Part shown: positions 5,993-7,495 of the stretch, piece by piece
How the letters are laid out: every line of letters starts with the position of its first letter
Position numbering within the stretch: the stretch's first letter is position 1
From: Bacteroidales bacterium
Lineage (GTDB): Bacteria; Bacteroidota; Bacteroidia; Bacteroidales; GCA-2748055
Reading direction: 5' to 3'
Assembly: GCA_029934875.1 (NCBI GenBank)
Contig: JAOZLK010000207.1
Coordinates: 1-7,495, forward strand
Length of the DNA stretch: 7,495 nt
Made by a program: the position numbers and the translations under genes
Notes under the pieces: generated by a model
The model's input: only the letters and a program-made list of their open reading frames with translations
Told to the model about the DNA's origin: nothing
Database searches by the model: none

Positions 5993-6292
5993 TTATTTTT
6001 TCCTGACTTTTGTCTTTCGTTTAAGCAGTTGCTTCTTAAGCGCATCTATGGAGAGGTCTGTGGCCTCTTCAAAGGTTTTACACTGTTTCTTGGCAAAAAC
6101 GGTCTGCCCTTTTATGTCCAGTTTAATCTCCACCAGCTTATTTTCCCGGTCCTCATCATTGTTTAACCTCAGAAAAACCTCGGCTCCCATTATGTCATCA
6201 TAGACGGTGGGCAACTTTTTGATCTTCGTGTCAATGAATGTCAACAACTTCTGATCTGCATCGAAGCGAATTGAATGCATTTTAATATCCAT
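5993..6292 (-). CDS. hpf: Ribosome hibernation promoting factor, short form (HPF/RaiA family)
   Basis: HPF proteins bind the decoding region of the 30S subunit when growth slows and hold ribosomes inactive. The 99-residue product covers only the conserved beta-alpha-beta-beta-beta-alpha domain. It starts MDIKMHSIRFDADQKLLTFI, has the central strand block VEIKLDIKGQTVFAKK (54-69) and the family segment CKTFEEATDLSIDALKKQL (71-89), and ends in a basic tail (KRKTKVRKK). The C-terminal dimerisation domain of long HPF is absent. The ATG at 6292 follows the recombinase stop by 10 nt; an internal Met5 is possible but less like the family. The gene is the last of the rpsU-led unit and is closed by a strong terminator. 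Pairing with rpsU puts two proteins that bind the 30S subunit under one promoter. Confidence 0.95.
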   Translation of the reverse strand: MDIKMHSIRFDADQKLLTFIDTKIKKLPTVYDDIMGAEVFLRLNNDEDRENKLVEIKLDIKGQTVFAKKQCKTFEEATDLSIDALKKQLLKRKTKVRKK

Positions 6293-6302
6293 ATAGACCT
6301 CC

Positions 6303-7190
6303 TTATTTTTCAGCCCTTGGATGGGCCAGATTATAAATAGACTTTAACTTTTCAAATGTGTTGTGCGTATAAACCTGGGTAGCAGACAGGTTTGCATGCC
6401 CAAGCAGTTCTTTTATGGCATTCAGGTCGGCCCCGTCATTGAGCATATGAGTCGCAAAGGTATGTCTCAATACATGAGGACTCTTCTTATCAAGGCTTGT
6501 AACCATGCCCAGGTATTTCTTCACTACCCTGTAAATCAGCGACTCGTATGCCGGCGCTCCACCCCTGGTAACAAACAGTGCATTTACATCCGGATCCTTA
6601 ACATGTTCCGAACGGAGAACAAGGTAGCGGTCAATGGCCTCAAGAAGCTCCACATTTAAGGGAATCAGCCTCTCCTTGTTCCTTTTTCCAAGAACCTTTA
6701 CACTTTTTCCAGCCCTGTCAATGGAGGAAGTGCGTAATCCAAGGAGTTCACTACGTCTCATCCCGGTCTGATAAAGAAGGTCAATAATCAACCTGTTCCT
6801 CAATCCTTCAAAATCATTCCCGAATTCATAAGTATCCAAAAGATGCTCCATACTACCTTGTTCGACAAATACAGGGTTCCTTTTGTTCATCTTTGGCTTT
6901 AATACCCGATCCACCGGGTTGGATACAAGCTCTCCTTCCCGAATCAGGTATTTGCAGTATGTGCTCAGGGCAGCAAGTTTCTTATTAACGGTTCTGGGAG
7001 AGATTCCCGAATCCATCTGAAAAACCACCCAGGAACGGATGGTTCTAAAATATAAATCCATGCCCTCCTTGCCATTTTCAAGGCAGAAAGCATGGAATTG
7101 CTTCAATATGGTTTTATAAGCTTTGACGGTATGACTCGCATACCTCTTCTCAGCCTGCAGATATTTCAAAAACTCTTCTCTCGTGGTCAT
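6303..7190 (-). CDS. xerC: Tyrosine recombinase, XerC/XerD type
   Basis: This is a site-specific recombinase that probably resolves chromosome dimers at dif with a partner Xer protein and FtsK. The 295-residue product has the two-domain layout: an N-terminal SAM-like DNA-binding domain (about 1-85) and a C-terminal catalytic domain (about 105-290). All six catalytic positions are present: R145 (TGMRRSEL), K169 (VLGKRNKERLIPL), H239 and R242 (SPHVLRHTFATH), H265 (LLGHANLSATQVYTH) and nucleophile Y274. I chose the ATG at 7190; a TTG at 7214 would add eight residues that do not look like Xer. Length matches Xer proteins (about 295-300). The position between rpsU and hpf is a housekeeping setting and there are no attachment sites or integrase cargo, so a phage integrase is unlikely. 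XerC and XerD cannot be told apart with certainty. Confidence 0.93.
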   Translation of the reverse strand: MTTREEFLKYLQAEKRYASHTVKAYKTILKQFHAFCLENGKEGMDLYFRTIRSWVVFQMDSGISPRTVNKKLAALSTYCKYLIREGELVSNPVDRVLKPKMNKRNPVFVEQGSMEHLLDTYEFGNDFEGLRNRLIIDLLYQTGMRRSELLGLRTSSIDRAGKSVKVLGKRNKERLIPLNVELLEAIDRYLVLRSEHVKDPDVNALFVTRGGAPAYESLIYRVVKKYLGMVTSLDKKSPHVLRHTFATHMLNDGADLNAIKELLGHANLSATQVYTHNTFEKLKSIYNLAHPRAEK

Positions 7191-7226
7191 AGGCAGCACT
7201 TCAGTACCTGCCAAAACCCCGATATA

Positions 7227-7418
7227 CTAGTCTTCCTCCAGCTGCAGTTGCTGAATATAAATGGCCTTAAGCTTTTCCTGACGCTTGATAATGGAAGGCT
7301 TAATAAAGGCCTGACGAGCCCTTAATTCCTTTACCACACCGGTCTTCTCAAACTTACGCTTGAACTTCTTTAAGGACCTTTCAATATTCTCACCCTCTTT
7401 AATGGGAATTACAATCAT
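7227..7418 (-). CDS. rpsU: Small-subunit ribosomal protein bS21
   Basis: bS21 binds the 30S platform next to the 3' end of 16S rRNA. The 63-residue product starts MIVIPIKEGENIERSLKKFK and has the conserved block LRARQAFIKPSIIKRQ (32-47). Tyr54, in the segment KLKAIYIQQLQ, is the residue that in Bacteroidota ribosomes helps hold the anti-Shine-Dalgarno end of 16S rRNA out of reach. The tail differs from the E. coli protein, as expected for this phylum. The ATG at 7418 has no Shine-Dalgarno sequence; the leader is only about 20 nt and A-rich. The gene heads the unit with the recombinase 36 nt downstream. Confidence 0.96.
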   Translation of the reverse strand: MIVIPIKEGENIERSLKKFKRKFEKTGVVKELRARQAFIKPSIIKRQEKLKAIYIQQLQLEED

Positions 7419-7444
7419 TTCAATCTGGTTTTAATTTCGAGCCG

Positions 7445-7476
7445 CAAATGTAGAGATTCCTGATCTAATATTCAAC
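7445..7476 (-). promoter_or_regulatory. Bacteroidota-type promoter of rpsU-xerC-hpf
   Basis: The minus strand carries TACATTTG (7452-7445), a full match to the -7 consensus TAnnTTTG and identical to the -7 box of the tRNA-tuf promoter. At the same 20-bp distance lies GTTG (7476-7473), one base off the TTTG -33 box; an exact TTTG lies 3 bp further up (7479-7476). The predicted start near 7439 gives a leader of about 20 nt before rpsU. Confidence 0.7.
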
Positions 7477-7495
7477 AAAAACATGCGATTTTTTA

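Noticed and set aside
6303..7190. Recombinase as a phage or island integrase beside tRNA genes
   Set aside because: Tyrosine integrases often sit by tRNAs, but there is no attachment-site repeat, no cargo, and the gene lies within a conserved housekeeping unit with Xer length and motifs.
7191..7214. TTG start for the recombinase
   Set aside because: An ATG 24 nt downstream gives a product of usual Xer length; TTG starts are uncommon and the extra residues show no family likeness.

Overview
This window is a conserved bacterial translation and transcription locus, and every gene I can support lies on the minus strand. The organism is very probably a member of Bacteroidota (Bacteroidales/Marinilabiliales-like). 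EF-Tu, bS21, short HPF and RpoB all read as Bacteroidota versions. Two promoters match the Bacteroidota -7 box TAnnTTTG. None of the protein genes has a convincing Shine-Dalgarno sequence, and A-rich leaders are found instead.

In the direction of transcription (from high to low coordinates) the layout is as follows. (1) A promoter at about 7445-7476 drives rpsU (bS21), a XerC/XerD-type tyrosine recombinase and hpf (ribosome hibernation factor). This unit ends at a UUCG-loop intrinsic terminator at 5950-5977. (2) A second promoter at 5890-5921 drives tRNA-Thr(UGU), tRNA-Tyr(GUA), tRNA-Gly(UCC), tRNA-Thr(GGU) and tuf (EF-Tu). This is the same tRNA order as the thrU-tyrU-glyT-thrT-tufB operon of E. 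coli. (3) A long structured spacer follows tuf. Beyond it come tRNA-Trp(CCA), secE, nusG, rplK, rplA, rplJ, rplL and the first 318 codons of rpoB, which runs off the left edge.

The genes supply ribosomal stalk and L1-arm proteins (L11, L1, L10, L7/L12), an elongation factor and tRNAs, a translocase subunit (SecE), a transcription elongation factor (NusG) and RNA polymerase beta. Two more act directly on the 30S subunit or the whole ribosome (bS21 and HPF). The recombinase is the only gene outside gene expression, and its likely role is chromosome dimer resolution.

I found no defence system, mobile element, CRISPR array or unknown gene. No stretch over 300 bases lacks a gene. The points worth a second look are in the spacers: an intrinsic-terminator-like attenuator between rplL and rpoB, a palindrome next to the rpoB start, a 17-bp hairpin between tuf and tRNA-Trp, duplicated motifs and a hairpin in the rplK leader, a 14-bp tandem repeat overlapping the nusG stop, and stem mismatches in two tRNAs.
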